From Sulfitobacter geojensis (GTDB taxonomy: Bacteria; Pseudomonadota; Alphaproteobacteria; Rhodobacterales; Rhodobacteraceae), in NCBI RefSeq assembly GCF_000622325.1, contig NZ_JASE01000005.1:868001-932000 (forward strand): a stretch of DNA of 64,000 bases. The letters are read 5' to 3'. The notes below the pieces were generated by a model. The model made no database searches. It saw only the letters and a list, made by a program, of their open reading frames with translations, and was not told the DNA's origin. The position numbers and the translations under genes were made by a program. Below, in pieces: positions 35,108 to 44,121 of this stretch. The first letter of the stretch is position 1; the number at the start of each line of letters is the position of its first letter.

Positions 35108-35662
35108 TTACAGCAGTCGACCGGCCGGTGAAAACAGCGAAACAGCCTTGTTTATCTGCAATCCGGCGTTCACCGCGTGGTACTTTGCCCTTGGGGGGTG
35201 GGCGTTTGTGTCAACTTGTCGCATCAGCCAGTTATGCCCCTGTAACTGCTTGAGGGTCTGCGACAACGCACGGTCGGTGATCGGAGGCAGCGATGTTTTT
35301 ATTTCGGTAAAAGAACTCGGCGCTGGGCTGACGCTCAGAACCGGCAAGGTCCATGCCCGTCGAAGCAACACGGCATCCGTTTCATCAGGCGCGACGCGTG
35401 TGATGCGGCTGGCCATTGCGGCAGCGTCGATGCCGGTGGCGGTCAGCCGGTACTCGGGGCGCAACGGGTGACCGTGGCCCGGATTGCGCTCCAGAAGGTT
35501 GAGGTCAATCAGGTGATGCAAACTTTGGGCGAATGCCGTGCGTCCCGCTTGCGTCGCCTTCAATAACGCCGCTTGGCGTCCGGCAACACCCTCATGCAAC
35601 AGCGCGAGGATCCGCAAGGACCAAGCGCGGGTCGTAATCTTGACAACTAGATTTATGTCCAT
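35108..35662 (-). CDS. Transcriptional regulator with two HxlR-like winged helices
   Basis: A 184-residue protein made of two similar halves. Residues about 8-78 (TRAWSLRILALLHEGVAGRQAAL...SLHHLIDLNLLERNPG...EYRLTATG) and about 100-170 (RRAWTLPVLSVSPAPSSFTEIKTSLPPITDRALSQTLKQLQGHNWLMRQV...KYHAVNAG) each match the HxlR fold, the second more closely. HxlR proteins normally have one such domain and dimerise, so this looks like a fused dimer. It is divergent from a VOC gene with an AT-rich gap of 42 bp, so it probably controls that gene and itself. Confidence 0.75.
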   Translation of the reverse strand: MDINLVVKITTRAWSLRILALLHEGVAGRQAALLKATQAGRTAFAQSLHHLIDLNLLERNPGHGHPLRPEYRLTATGIDAAAMASRITRVAPDETDAVLLRRAWTLPVLSVSPAPSSFTEIKTSLPPITDRALSQTLKQLQGHNWLMRQVDTNAHPPRAKYHAVNAGLQINKAVSLFSPAGRLL

Positions 35663-35704
35663 AAAGTATAGTATATATATTTTTTACCACAAAAGGAATA
35701 GCCC
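35663..35704. promoter_or_regulatory. AT-rich divergent control region
   Basis: Only 42 bp separate the HxlR-like and VOC genes. The stretch around AGTATAGTATATATA is far more AT-rich than its surroundings and holds the odd palindrome TATAGTATA. It must contain both promoters and is a likely operator. AAAGGAATAGCCC is the ribosome site of the VOC gene. Confidence 0.5.
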
Positions 35705-36082
35705 ATGTCAGTTATCACCGTAGACGATCAGATCACCATCGCGCTGTCGGTGCGTGACCGGCATGCAAGTGCAAAATGGTATGCGGATATGTTGGGTTTC
35801 TCCCTGCGGTTTCATATTGATGAAGCGGGCTGGAGCGAGCTGGCAACCAATACAAAGGGCGTTGTTCTGGGGCTGGGGGAGCAGGCCGAACCGGCACCGG
35901 GCAATGCGGTGCCTGTATTTGGTGTCGCTGACATCGCCGCTGCCCGCAGCGCTTTGGAAGGGGCGGGCGTCAAATTCGACGGGCCGACCGAAACCATGGA
36001 AGGTATGGTCAGCCTCGCCTCTTTGTATGACCCCGACGGTAACGCCCTGATGATTGCGCAGGACCTGTCCGACGGGGCTTAG
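35705..36082 (+). CDS. VOC-family (glyoxalase/bleomycin-resistance fold) protein
   Basis: A 125-residue protein of two beta-alpha-beta-beta-beta units: ITIALSVRDRHASAKWYADMLGF at the front and AVPVFGVADIAAARSALEGAGVKFDGPTE then LASLYDPDGNALMIAQ at the back. VOC proteins include glyoxalases, ring-cleaving dioxygenases and drug-binding proteins; this one cannot be assigned. Pairing with an HxlR-like sensor suggests a response to a toxic aldehyde, quinone or drug. Confidence 0.85.
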   Translation: MSVITVDDQITIALSVRDRHASAKWYADMLGFSLRFHIDEAGWSELATNTKGVVLGLGEQAEPAPGNAVPVFGVADIAAARSALEGAGVKFDGPTETMEGMVSLASLYDPDGNALMIAQDLSDGA

Positions 36083-36094
36083 GACGACCTGCGT

Positions 36095-37264
36095 TTATTG
36101 CAGATCGCCGAACGCTTTGGCCAACCGTGCGCAGGCTTCTTGAACCTGCGCGCGCGGGGTGGCGATGTTGAACCGCAAAAAGCTGTCGCCGCCTTTGCCA
36201 AACGTCGGGCCGTGGTTCACCGCAATCTTGGCATCTTCCTGAACGCGTCGCGTGAATTCGTCCCGCGTCATACCGGTGCCCGCAAAATCTACCCACGCCA
36301 GATAGGTGGCTTCAAGTTTCATCGATTTCAGGCCAGGAATGGCGTTGACGGCCTTGTCAAACACTTGCCGGTTGCCATCCAGATAGGCGACCAGATCATC
36401 CACCCATGCCGCCCCTTCGGGCGAATAGGCTGCCGTCGCCATAAACAACCCGAACGAATTGGCCGACAACCCCAGCGCCATCATCCGTGCACCAAATTTT
36501 GCGCGCAAATCAGGGTCTTCGATGATTACATTGCCTGAATGGCTGCCCGCGATGTTGAACGTCTTGGTGGTGGCGGTCATCATCACCAGCCGGTCCTTGA
36601 TCCCCTCGATATGCGCCATGGGAATGTGGGTGTTTCCGGGCATCACCAGATCATGGTGGATTTCATCGGAGACCAACACCAGATCGTGCCGTTTGGCAAA
36701 ATCAGCGACGCCTTGCAGCTCCTCGCGGGTCCAGACCCGACCACCGGGGTTATGTGGTGAACACAGGATTACCATTTTTTCAGCGCCGGTCATCTGCGCA
36801 TCCCATGCGTCGAAATCCATCTCGTAGCGGCCGTCAGTCATGGCGAGTTCACATTCGACCACCTTGCGACCTGCGGCGTTAATGACCTTGGCAAAGGCGT
36901 GATAAACCGGCGTAAACAGAACCACACCGTCACCGGCATTGGTATAGGCGTCGACACACATCGCTGTGCCATTCACCAGACCGTGGGTCGTGAAAATCCA
37001 CGACGGGTCGATCTCCCAGTTATGGCGCGTTTTCATCCACCACTGGATGGCGTTCAGATATTTGCTGTCGTCCCCGAAGTAACCGTAAATGCCGTGATCC
37101 GTCATATCGCGCACGGCCTGTTGCACCACCTGCGGCGGGCGAAAATCCATATCGGCCACCCACATCGCGATCCCCTCATCACGCGGCACACCATAAAGTG
37201 CCTCCATCTTGTCCCACTTGGCACAATGGGTATCGCGGCGGTCGATAATTTCGTCAAAACTCAT
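36095..37264 (-). CDS. MalY/PatB-type C-S lyase (cystathionine beta-lyase)
   Basis: A 389-residue PLP enzyme of aminotransferase fold. MSFDEIIDRRDTHCAKWD and the segment MWVADMDFRPPQVVQQAVRD near 31-50 are typical of PatB/MalY; the PLP lysine is in MTATTKTFNIAGSHSGNVI near residue 238. It splits cystathionine or other S-conjugates to pyruvate, ammonia and a thiol. AGGAG 9 bases before 37264 fixes the start. It ends 12 bases from the convergent VOC gene. Confidence 0.9.
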   Translation of the reverse strand: MSFDEIIDRRDTHCAKWDKMEALYGVPRDEGIAMWVADMDFRPPQVVQQAVRDMTDHGIYGYFGDDSKYLNAIQWWMKTRHNWEIDPSWIFTTHGLVNGTAMCVDAYTNAGDGVVLFTPVYHAFAKVINAAGRKVVECELAMTDGRYEMDFDAWDAQMTGAEKMVILCSPHNPGGRVWTREELQGVADFAKRHDLVLVSDEIHHDLVMPGNTHIPMAHIEGIKDRLVMMTATTKTFNIAGSHSGNVIIEDPDLRAKFGARMMALGLSANSFGLFMATAAYSPEGAAWVDDLVAYLDGNRQVFDKAVNAIPGLKSMKLEATYLAWVDFAGTGMTRDEFTRRVQEDAKIAVNHGPTFGKGGDSFLRFNIATPRAQVQEACARLAKAFGDLQ

Positions 37265-37363
37265 GGGGGAATGCTCCTGTTGGTCTGGCCGCACGCTAGC
37301 GCCTTGGTCGCGGGCTGCAACCCCTTGCTTGCAGTGACGGGGCCCATCGCCTACATGATCGAC

Positions 37364-37882
37364 ATGAAACGCTCTATCCTATTGCACCCCGACCCGCGCC
37401 TTAAGAAACTGGCCAAACCCGTTGCTGACATCAGCGATGATTTACGCATCTTGGCGGATGATATGTTGCGCACCATGTACGAGGCCCCCGGCATCGGGCT
37501 GGCCGCGCCACAGGTTGGCGTGCTGGACCGCGTTATCGTATTGGATTGCGTCAAGGATGACGGCGAAAAACCGCGCCCGATGGTGATGTTCAACCCACGT
37601 ATCCTTGCCGGATCGGACGAGGAAAACACCTATGAAGAGGGGTGTTTGTCGCTGCCGGATCTTTATGCGGATGTGACCCGCCCAAAGGTGGTGGATGTCG
37701 AATGGATGGACCGCGACGGCAATCCGCAAAGCGAAACCTTTGACGGCCTCTGGGCGACCTGTGTGCAACATGAGATCGACCATCTGGATGGCAAGCTGTT
37801 CATCGATTACCTCAAGCCGCTGAAGCGTCAGATGATGACCCGCAAGATGGTGAAACTGAAACGCGAACTGGCGCGCGGATGA
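37364..37882 (+). CDS. def: Peptide deformylase 1
   Basis: A 172-residue metalloprotease that removes formyl groups from new proteins. All three motifs are intact: GIGLAAPQVGV near 43-53, EEGCLSLP near 91-98 (Cys ligand) and QHEIDHLDG near 133-141 (HExxH). It is the first of three consecutive deformylase genes before fmt. An ATG three codons upstream (37355) is an alternative start. Its stop overlaps the next start by 4 bases. Confidence 0.95.
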   Translation: MKRSILLHPDPRLKKLAKPVADISDDLRILADDMLRTMYEAPGIGLAAPQVGVLDRVIVLDCVKDDGEKPRPMVMFNPRILAGSDEENTYEEGCLSLPDLYADVTRPKVVDVEWMDRDGNPQSETFDGLWATCVQHEIDHLDGKLFIDYLKPLKRQMMTRKMVKLKRELARG

Positions 37883-38376
37883 GCATCCTGCCGATCCTGC
37901 TTTGGCCCGACCCGCGATTGGTCGAAACGGCTGTGCCGGTGCAAGAGATCACGCCAGAGATCGAAACACTGGCCGCCGACATGCTTGAAACCATGTACGC
38001 CGCACCCGGTCGCGGACTGGCCGCGCCGCAGGTCGGCGTGATGCAGCGGATATTTGTGATGGATGCGGGCTGGAAAGAGGGCAAATCGGATCCCTTGGTT
38101 TGTATCAACCCGATGTTGCAGGAAATCGGTGAAGAGCGGCAGGTCAATGACGAGGGCTGCCTGAGCATCCCGGGGGTGACAGCATCCGTGAACCGGCCCG
38201 CACAGGTGCAAATGGTCTGGACCGGTCTCAACGGCGGGCGCTACGTCCAAAGCTTTGATGGCTTTGCTGCCGCTTGCGTGCAACACGAGCTGGATCATCT
38301 GGACGGGGTGGTCACCTTTGACCATCTGCCGGCTGATGACCGCACGGCCCTGATTGCGGAGTATAACGCACAATGA
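37879..38376 (+). CDS. def: Peptide deformylase 2
   Basis: A 165-residue paralogue with intact motifs: GRGLAAPQVGV near 45-55, NDEGCLSIP near 90-98 and QHELDHLDG near 132-140, so it should be active. It overlaps both neighbours by ATGA, which implies coupled translation of the three paralogues. Confidence 0.93.
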   Translation: MSILPILLWPDPRLVETAVPVQEITPEIETLAADMLETMYAAPGRGLAAPQVGVMQRIFVMDAGWKEGKSDPLVCINPMLQEIGEERQVNDEGCLSIPGVTASVNRPAQVQMVWTGLNGGRYVQSFDGFAAACVQHELDHLDGVVTFDHLPADDRTALIAEYNAQ

Positions 38377-38870
38377 CAGTTCGAAAAATTCTGCAATGGC
38401 CCGATAAACGTCTGCGCACCAGAGCCGATGAAGTGCACGAGATCACCGACGAGGTGCGCGCGATCTGGCAGGATATGGTTGACACAATGGACGCCATGCC
38501 GGGTGTGGGTCTTGGCGCGCCGCAAATCGGCGTGATGTTGCAACTTGCCGTGGTCGACGCCTCTGCGGATCGCAAGAAACGCATTCTGATGGCCAACCCG
38601 CAAGTGATCGAATCCTCCGCCAAGCCGAACGAATACGAAGAAGCGAGCCCCTGTCTGCCCGGTGTCTCGGCCAAGATCACGCGCCCGCGCGCTGTGTCCG
38701 TGCGATACCTCAATGCGGACGGGGTGATTGCGCGCGGTGAATTTGTCGGGCTGGAAGCCACCAGCGTGCAGCACCAGATCGACCATCTTGCGGGGCGGAT
38801 GTATTTCGACCGGCTCAGCAAGACAAAGCGCGACATGCTGCTGCGCAAGGCGCAGAAACTTAAAGGATAA
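38373..38870 (+). CDS. Peptide deformylase-like protein 3, probably inactive
   Basis: A 165-residue deformylase paralogue. Motif 1 is [11 protein letters not shown]. Motif 2 reads [10 protein letters not shown] instead of EEGCLSIPGV, so Cys94 is shifted from the metal-ligand place. Motif 3 reads QHQIDHLAG: the catalytic Glu of HExxH is Gln135. The two metal His remain. The DNA at both sites is clear (GCG-AGC-CCC-TGT and CAC-CAG-ATC). The frame is otherwise whole, so it is kept under selection for some role, perhaps binding rather than catalysis. Confidence 0.9.
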   Translation: MTVRKILQWPDKRLRTRADEVHEITDEVRAIWQDMVDTMDAMPGVGLGAPQIGVMLQLAVVDASADRKKRILMANPQVIESSAKPNEYEEASPCLPGVSAKITRPRAVSVRYLNADGVIARGEFVGLEATSVQHQIDHLAGRMYFDRLSKTKRDMLLRKAQKLKG

Positions 38871-38902
38871 ACAGGGCATCTGGCCCTGAACAGGAGGTAG
38901 AT

Positions 38903-39817
38903 ATGCGTATCATTTTCATGGGAACGCCGGAATTCTCTGTGCCTGTGCTGGATGCTTTGGTCGATGCAGGCCACGAGATTGCAGCGGTGTATTGCCAGCC
39001 CCCGCGCCCTGCGGGACGCGGCAAAAAGGACCGCCCGACGCCTGTGCACGCCCGCGCGGATGCGCTGGGCCTTGAAGTGCGCCATCCGGTGTCCTTGAAG
39101 TCTGATGAGGCAAAGGCGGATTTTGCCGCATTAAACGCCGATATCGCGGTCGTTGTGGCCTATGGGCTGATCCTGCCACAGGCCATTCTGGATGCGCCGG
39201 CCAAGGGGTGTTTGAACATACATGCCAGCCTGCTGCCCCGTTGGCGCGGCGCGGCACCGATCCACCGCGCGATTATGGCCGGTGATGCCACGACCGGTGT
39301 GTGCATCATGCAGATGGAGGCAGGTCTGGACACAGGTCCGGTGCTGCTGCGTCGCGAAACGGCGATTGGTGAGGTCGAAACAACGGCGCAACTGCATGAC
39401 CGGTTAAGCGAAATGGGGGCGCAGGCGATTGTCACAGCGCTGGGCAACCTTGCGGCACTGAACGCGGACCCCCAACCGGAAGAGGGCGTCACCTATGCCG
39501 CCAAGATCGACAAGGCGGAGGCGCGGATCGACTGGACCCGCCCTGCGGTCGAGATTGACCGTCTGATCCGGGGCCTTTCGCCCTTTCCGGGGGCTTGGTT
39601 TGAACAAGGCGGCACACGGGTCAAGGCGCTGGGCTCATCGCTGGCCGAAGGGACGGGGCAGGCGGGTGAAGTATTGGATTCCGGTTTGCGCGTAGCTTGC
39701 GGCACAGGGGCGGTTCAATTGACCCGCTTGCAACGGGCGGGCAAGGCGGCGCAGGATGTGGCCAGTTTTCAAAGCGGCGCGCAGATCCCTGCCGGTACCT
39801 TGTTGAACGGAGAATGA
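38903..39817 (+). CDS. fmt: Methionyl-tRNA formyltransferase
   Basis: A 304-residue enzyme that formylates initiator Met-t[25 protein letters not shown] at the front; the catalytic and folate region [45 protein letters not shown] near 93-135 (Asn, His, Asp present); the C-terminal OB-like domain starts near 205 with the linker [24 protein letters not shown]. An AGGAGG ribosome site precedes it. It supplies the substrate that the deformylases upstream act on later. Confidence 0.96.
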   Translation: MRIIFMGTPEFSVPVLDALVDAGHEIAAVYCQPPRPAGRGKKDRPTPVHARADALGLEVRHPVSLKSDEAKADFAALNADIAVVVAYGLILPQAILDAPAKGCLNIHASLLPRWRGAAPIHRAIMAGDATTGVCIMQMEAGLDTGPVLLRRETAIGEVETTAQLHDRLSEMGAQAIVTALGNLAALNADPQPEEGVTYAAKIDKAEARIDWTRPAVEIDRLIRGLSPFPGAWFEQGGTRVKALGSSLAEGTGQAGEVLDSGLRVACGTGAVQLTRLQRAGKAAQDVASFQSGAQIPAGTLLNGE

Positions 39818-39821
39818 CGCC

Positions 39822-40058
39822 ATGTTTCTGGTCCTTTTCGGAACCGTCGTAATTGCGGGCATCATCGGATATGCCGCCGAGAAAACCGGCTGGACGCATA
39901 ACGGATACCTTCAGTCGATCATCATTTGTGTCGGCGGTGCATTCCTGTTCTATTTCGTGCGCATCATGTTCGGGTTCGGATTTTCATCGCCGGGGATGAA
40001 TGCCATCGTTTCCTCGATCGGGGCGTTGGTCATTGTGCCGTTTCATTGGCGCAAATGA
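39822..40058 (+). CDS. Small membrane protein, GlsB/YeaQ/YmgE-like
   Basis: A 78-residue protein with three membrane helices (about 1-18, 30-50 and 58-74). The Gly-rich helices and short length recall transglycosylase-associated/GlsB family proteins, but the match is loose (the usual GxxGAxxGG motif is only partly seen). It starts 4 bases after fmt, so it is in that operon. Function unknown. Confidence 0.6.
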   Translation: MFLVLFGTVVIAGIIGYAAEKTGWTHNGYLQSIIICVGGAFLFYFVRIMFGFGFSSPGMNAIVSSIGALVIVPFHWRK

Positions 40059-40065
40059 CCGGGCT

Positions 40066-40086
40066 GAAGTTCAGGGCAAGATGAAG
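40066..40086. repeat. Dispersed intergenic motif GGGCAAGATGAAG, copy 2
   Basis: TGAAGTTCA followed by GGGCAAGATGAAG, between two convergent gene ends. It matches the core at 1780-1792 exactly and that at 53564-53576 with one change. Confidence 0.55.
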
Positions 40087-40099
40087 TCGCACCGCGCGT

Positions 40100-40723
40100 T
40101 CAGGACTTGGGCGGGGTGCTTTTGTAAACCGGCAAATGCCAGCCGAAGGTAAGCGAACCGGCCCGCAACACCCATGTAACACAGGCGCAGGCCAGCAGGG
40201 CCAGCGGCGTTTCGATGAGGTACATCTTGGCGATGCTGGCGGTCGCAGCACCGGCGAAGGCGGCGGTGATGTAAAGTTCACCCTGTTTCAGCACCAAGGG
40301 CACTTCGCCCACGACCACATCGCGCATCAGGCCCCCCATGCAGCCGGTGATCATGCCCATCAGGACCACGATTGTGGGCGAATGGCCAAGGCCAAGCGCC
40401 ACACCGGCCCCTGCCGCAACCGCAAAGGCCAACGCGAAACTATCAAGCCAGATTAATGTGCGCAGGCGGCTTTCAAAGATATGGGCTGTGAAAAAGATGA
40501 CCAAAGCCGCGCTGGCAGCGACGCCCAGATAGGTGGGGTTGGCGATCCAGAAAATAGGATTGCGGTCTAACAGCAGGTCGCGGATTGTCCCCCCACCCAA
40601 AGCTGTGAGGCAAGCGATGAAGGCAAAGCCGACCAGATCAAGCTGGGCGCGACTGGCGACCAATGCACCGGTCACCGCAAAGACCAGCACCGAGGTATAG
40701 TCCAGAAGCGTGACCAGTGTCAT
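40100..40723 (-). CDS. TRIC-type cation channel family protein (UPF0126)
   Basis: A 207-residue membrane protein of two homologous three-helix repeats: [47 protein letters not shown] and [24 protein letters not shown]. The GG-IRD and GG-MRD motifs are those of bacterial TRIC channels, which conduct monovalent cations as trimers. Its start overlaps the rnhA stop by 4 bases. Confidence 0.9.
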   Translation of the reverse strand: MTLVTLLDYTSVLVFAVTGALVASRAQLDLVGFAFIACLTALGGGTIRDLLLDRNPIFWIANPTYLGVAASAALVIFFTAHIFESRLRTLIWLDSFALAFAVAAGAGVALGLGHSPTIVVLMGMITGCMGGLMRDVVVGEVPLVLKQGELYITAAFAGAATASIAKMYLIETPLALLACACVTWVLRAGSLTFGWHLPVYKSTPPKS

Positions 40724-41172
40724 GGTTTGAACGGGGCCATGCCAGCACGGGCCAGTTCATCAGCGCGTTCGTTTTCGGGATGCCCTGCGTGGCCTTTGAC
40801 CCATTCCCATGTCACACGGTGGCGCGCGTTCGCCGCATCCAGCCGCTGCCAGAGTTCGACGTTTTTCACCGGCTTTTTCGCGGCATTTTTCCAGCCGTTT
40901 TTCTTCCAGCCGAAAATCCACGACGTAATGCCATTTTTGACATAATTGCTATCGGTCACGATGGTGATTTCGGTGTCGCGCTCCAGTGTCTCAAGCGCAT
41001 GGATCGCTGCCAGAAGTTCCATCCGGTTGTTCGTGGTCTGCGCCTCGCCGCCCTTGAGTTCCCGTTCTTTGACAACGGTGTCGCCCTCTTTGGCCTGCAT
41101 CAAGGCACCCCAGCCGCCGGGCCCGGGATTGCCCGAGCAGGCCCCGTCTGTATAGGCATATAGTTTAGCCAT
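40720..41172 (-). CDS. rnhA: Ribonuclease HI
   Basis: A 150-residue enzyme that cuts RNA in RNA-DNA hybrids. The acidic residues are visible in [14 protein letters not shown] (Asp, residue 8), [10 protein letters not shown] (Glu, near 47) and VTDSNYV (Asp, near 69); the basic handle ([19 protein letters not shown]) is present. Start chosen at [10 protein letters not shown], the family N-terminus. It overlaps the methyltransferase gene by 8 bases. Confidence 0.96.
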   Translation of the reverse strand: MAKLYAYTDGACSGNPGPGGWGALMQAKEGDTVVKERELKGGEAQTTNNRMELLAAIHALETLERDTEITIVTDSNYVKNGITSWIFGWKKNGWKNAAKKPVKNVELWQRLDAANARHRVTWEWVKGHAGHPENERADELARAGMAPFKP

Positions 41173-41758
41173 GGGCGGCCACCGCGATCCAGTCGGCGCG
41201 CACGCCGTCCAACCCTGTGTCACTGCCACGGTCTGTGCCGGTCACGGTGAATCCTGCTTGCATCAACAACTCGGTTAATTCCTCTTCGGTGTAGTAGGTA
41301 TATAGACGGCCAAGGCCATCGCGTTTGCTGCCTGTGCCGGATTTCAGCGCGATGTGAAAGAGGCTCTGTGGTTTCAACGCACGGTGCAAGGCCGCCAGAT
41401 GGGTCGGCATGTCGTCGCGCGCGGCATGTAGCAGGCTGAAGTTAGCCCAGATGCCGTCATAGATATTCGAGCCGCTGATCTGGTCAAAGCGGGCAAGCCG
41501 GGCCGTGACACCGTCATGCTGGGAGGCCAGATCAACCATTTCCTGAACCGCATCGGTGGCGGTCACGCGGTGCCCGTTAGCGGCAATAGCGGCTGCAAAA
41601 TGCCCCGGACCGCAGCCCAGATCCAACACATGCGACTTGGCCGGCAAGGCGGCCAGAAAGGCCGGCAGCATCGCGTCCTTTTCAACAGAGGCACTGACCA
41701 GTTCGGCATAGGTGTCGGCCTTGGCTGCGTAGGTCTTGAGGGTTTCGTCATCACTCAC
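41165..41758 (-). CDS. SAM-dependent methyltransferase
   Basis: A 197-residue class I methyltransferase: motif [30 protein letters not shown] near 44-72, then [31 protein letters not shown] near 100-130. The substrate is unknown. A GTG start at 41758 is chosen because it overlaps the upstream stop (GTGA) and gives the normal length; no ATG fits. Confidence 0.87.
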   Translation of the reverse strand: MSDDETLKTYAAKADTYAELVSASVEKDAMLPAFLAALPAKSHVLDLGCGPGHFAAAIAANGHRVTATDAVQEMVDLASQHDGVTARLARFDQISGSNIYDGIWANFSLLHAARDDMPTHLAALHRALKPQSLFHIALKSGTGSKRDGLGRLYTYYTEEELTELLMQAGFTVTGTDRGSDTGLDGVRADWIAVAAHG

Positions 41759-42216
41759 AAGAATATTCCGACACACAGGCAGAGCACGACAACCACGGTC
41801 AACTGGACCCGCAGGGCGATCCACCAGCTCGGGGTCAGGCCCCAGCGGAAAAACGCATAATCCAGCAGCAACAGGCCGATAAAACCGGTAGCAAGATTGG
41901 TCAACGCCGATGTCATGCCACTGCCGGGCATGAAAAACCACCACAAGGCCGGCAGCACGGAAAGGGCATAAGCGGCAACACTTTGCACGCCGCGCGCGTT
42001 GGTGGCAAAGCCGAACAAAACACCGGACATGAAGGGCAGAATGATCCCGCCGTAGCGGATCATGATCAGACGGCCCTCGCCCAGCAGGACTTGCGGGATT
42101 GGCCAGTCGGGGACGGCAAACAGATCAAGAACCAGCAAAGCAGCCCAGATAAACGGGATCAGTCCGGCAAGCCCCAGCAAGAGCGCGGCGGCAGGGATAC
42201 GGCCAATCATCTGCAT
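41755..42216 (-). CDS. DUF3429 membrane protein
   Basis: A 153-residue protein with about five membrane helices (GLAGLIPFIWAALLVL, IIMLPFMSGVLFGF-type, AAYALSVLPALWWFF, FIGLLLLDYAFF and [15 protein letters not shown]). This pattern fits the DUF3429 family of unknown role. It overlaps the methyltransferase gene by 4 bases. Either of two Met codons at the front (MQM) may be used. Confidence 0.75.
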   Translation of the reverse strand: MQMIGRIPAAALLLGLAGLIPFIWAALLVLDLFAVPDWPIPQVLLGEGRLIMIRYGGIILPFMSGVLFGFATNARGVQSVAAYALSVLPALWWFFMPGSGMTSALTNLATGFIGLLLLDYAFFRWGLTPSWWIALRVQLTVVVVLCLCVGIFL

Positions 42217-42218
42217 GG

Positions 42219-42833
42219 TTACGCCCGCTCCAGCGCAAGGCGACCGGCAAGCGCGGCAAAGATCGCCGCGAACGAACGGTTCAACCAGCGCATGACGGTT
42301 TCAGACCCCAACAGCCAGGCCCGCGCGGTCGCTGCAAACCAGCCATAAAGGATGAAGACCGCAAAGGTCATTGCCATGAACACGGCCCCCAGCAGCGCCA
42401 TTTCCAAGGTTGCGCTTTCTGCCACGCCACTCAGGAAGGGGGGCAGCAGGGCAAGAAAGAACACGGATAGTTTCGGGTTAAGGATATTGATCAGGGCCCC
42501 GCGTCGCGCAATCACCAGCCCGCTGTCGCCGCTTTGACGGGCGGATACGGCAAGGGCACCGCCCGAGCGCAGGCTTTGCCATGCGAGATAAAGCAGATAG
42601 GCCACGCCGGCGAATTTCACCAAGGTGAACAGAACCGCGGATGTGTGCAGGACGGCCGCAAGCCCCAGCGTTGCAGCGGCCAGATGCGGGATGATCCCGA
42701 TGGTGCAGCCCAAAGCGGCCCAGAATGCGGCGCGTCGTCCCTGACCCAAGCCAAGTGCCAGCGTATAGATCACGCCGGTGCCGGGGATGATGACAACGAC
42801 CAGCGCGGTCAGCAGAAACTGTACTGAAATCAT
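42219..42833 (-). CDS. LysE-family exporter
   Basis: A 204-residue membrane protein with about six helices. VVVIIPGTGVIYTLALGLGQGRRAAFWAALGCTIGIIPHLAAATLG near 9-54 and FAGVAYLLYLAWQSLRSG then GALINILNPKLSVFFLALLPPF near 105-125 are the LysE/RhtB signature. It exports an amino acid or homoserine-lactone-like compound; substrate unknown. It precedes the DUF3429 gene by 2 bases. Confidence 0.9.
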   Translation of the reverse strand: MISVQFLLTALVVVIIPGTGVIYTLALGLGQGRRAAFWAALGCTIGIIPHLAAATLGLAAVLHTSAVLFTLVKFAGVAYLLYLAWQSLRSGGALAVSARQSGDSGLVIARRGALINILNPKLSVFFLALLPPFLSGVAESATLEMALLGAVFMAMTFAVFILYGWFAATARAWLLGSETVMRWLNRSFAAIFAALAGRLALERA

Positions 42834-42908
42834 AGGGTGCCCTTTTCGCGAAATGATGCGGCCAAGCCTAGGCGGCACCGGTTTACAGGTAAAGCGGGGA
42901 GTTCCGGG

Positions 42909-43859
42909 TCAAGCCGGTTCGCGCAGCACGCGCGGCACTTTAAACTCGACGTTTTCCTGCGCTGTTTCCACCAGTTCCTGCGTCACAGCATATTTTGCGT
43001 CAAAGGCGGCGATGACTTCGTTGATCAGCACTTCGGGGGCGGATGCACCGGCGGTGATGCCAATGCTGCGGATGCCTTCAAGACTGCGCCAGTCGATGTC
43101 GTCGGCGCGTTGCACCAGTTGCGCGTATTTACAGCCCGCGCGCGCGCCCACTTCGACCAGACGTTTGGAGTTGCTGGAGTTCGGTGCCCCCACCACCAGC
43201 ATGGCGTCGCATTTGGGGGCCATCGCCTTGACCGCTTCCTGCCGGTTGGTGGTGGCGTAACAGATGTCTTCCTTATGCGGGCCGACAATTTCGGGAAACC
43301 TTGCGTTCAGGGCGGCGACAATCTCTGCGGTGTCATCCACGCTCAGGGTGGTCTGGGTGACATAGGCCAGCTTTGCCGGATCGCGCACCGTGACTTCGGC
43401 CACGTCTTCGGGGGTCTCGACCAACAGAACCTCGCCCTCCGGCAGCTGTCCCATTGTACCCACGGTTTCAGGGTGGCCCGCATGGCCGATCATGATCATC
43501 TGCAATCCGGCGTCGGCATGGCGCTGCGCTTCGATATGCACCTTGCTAACCAGGGGGCAGGTGGCATCGACATAGACCATCTGCCGCGCGGCTGCGGCGG
43601 ATGGGACAGATTTGGGCACACCGTGGGCGGAAAAGATGACCGGCCGGTCGTCGGGGCATTCGTCGAGTTCTTCGACAAACACCGCGCCCTTGTCGCGCAG
43701 CCCGTCGACCACGAATTTATTGTGTACGATCTCGTGGCGCACAAACACCGGTGCGCCCCACTTTTCCAAGGCCATTTCAACGATCTTGATCGCGCGGTCC
43801 ACGCCCGCGCAAAACCCGCGCGGTGCAGCAAGATATAGGGTCAGTGGCGGCTTAGTCAT
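42909..43859 (-). CDS. ispH: 4-hydroxy-3-methylbut-2-enyl diphosphate reductase
   Basis: A 316-residue 4Fe-4S enzyme of the last step of the MEP isoprenoid pathway. The three cluster cysteines lie in [13 protein letters not shown] (near 14), [12 protein letters not shown] (near 98) and [11 protein letters not shown] (near 195). [12 protein letters not shown] closes the active-site region. The start [15 protein letters not shown] at 43859 is the likely N-terminus; MKEHAM five codons earlier is possible. Confidence 0.96.
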   Translation of the reverse strand: MTKPPLTLYLAAPRGFCAGVDRAIKIVEMALEKWGAPVFVRHEIVHNKFVVDGLRDKGAVFVEELDECPDDRPVIFSAHGVPKSVPSAAAARQMVYVDATCPLVSKVHIEAQRHADAGLQMIMIGHAGHPETVGTMGQLPEGEVLLVETPEDVAEVTVRDPAKLAYVTQTTLSVDDTAEIVAALNARFPEIVGPHKEDICYATTNRQEAVKAMAPKCDAMLVVGAPNSSNSKRLVEVGARAGCKYAQLVQRADDIDWRSLEGIRSIGITAGASAPEVLINEVIAAFDAKYAVTQELVETAQENVEFKVPRVLREPA

Positions 43860-44121
43860 GGCGTGTTCCTTCATCTGCGCTAGACCTAATCGCTTGCAGC
43901 TTGCAGGTCCAGCCTTGCGACCGGAAGGCCGATACACGGCGCATTCAACTAAGGGTTGGTGATTTAGTGGATTCTGTCTACAGTATTAACATCTCACAGG
44001 GAGGGGCCGAAAAATCCAAGACAGTGACTAACCGATCAACTGTGTATTGCTGCAATTTTAAGCCGAGATTTACACATTCCGCAGCATTGCCGTTGGTCGA
44101 AACGAGCAGAAAGTACAAGCA

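Noticed and set aside
36899..37363. Upstream extension of the first deformylase
   Set aside because: It overlaps the opposite-strand C-S lyase gene and lies before the conserved deformylase N-terminus.
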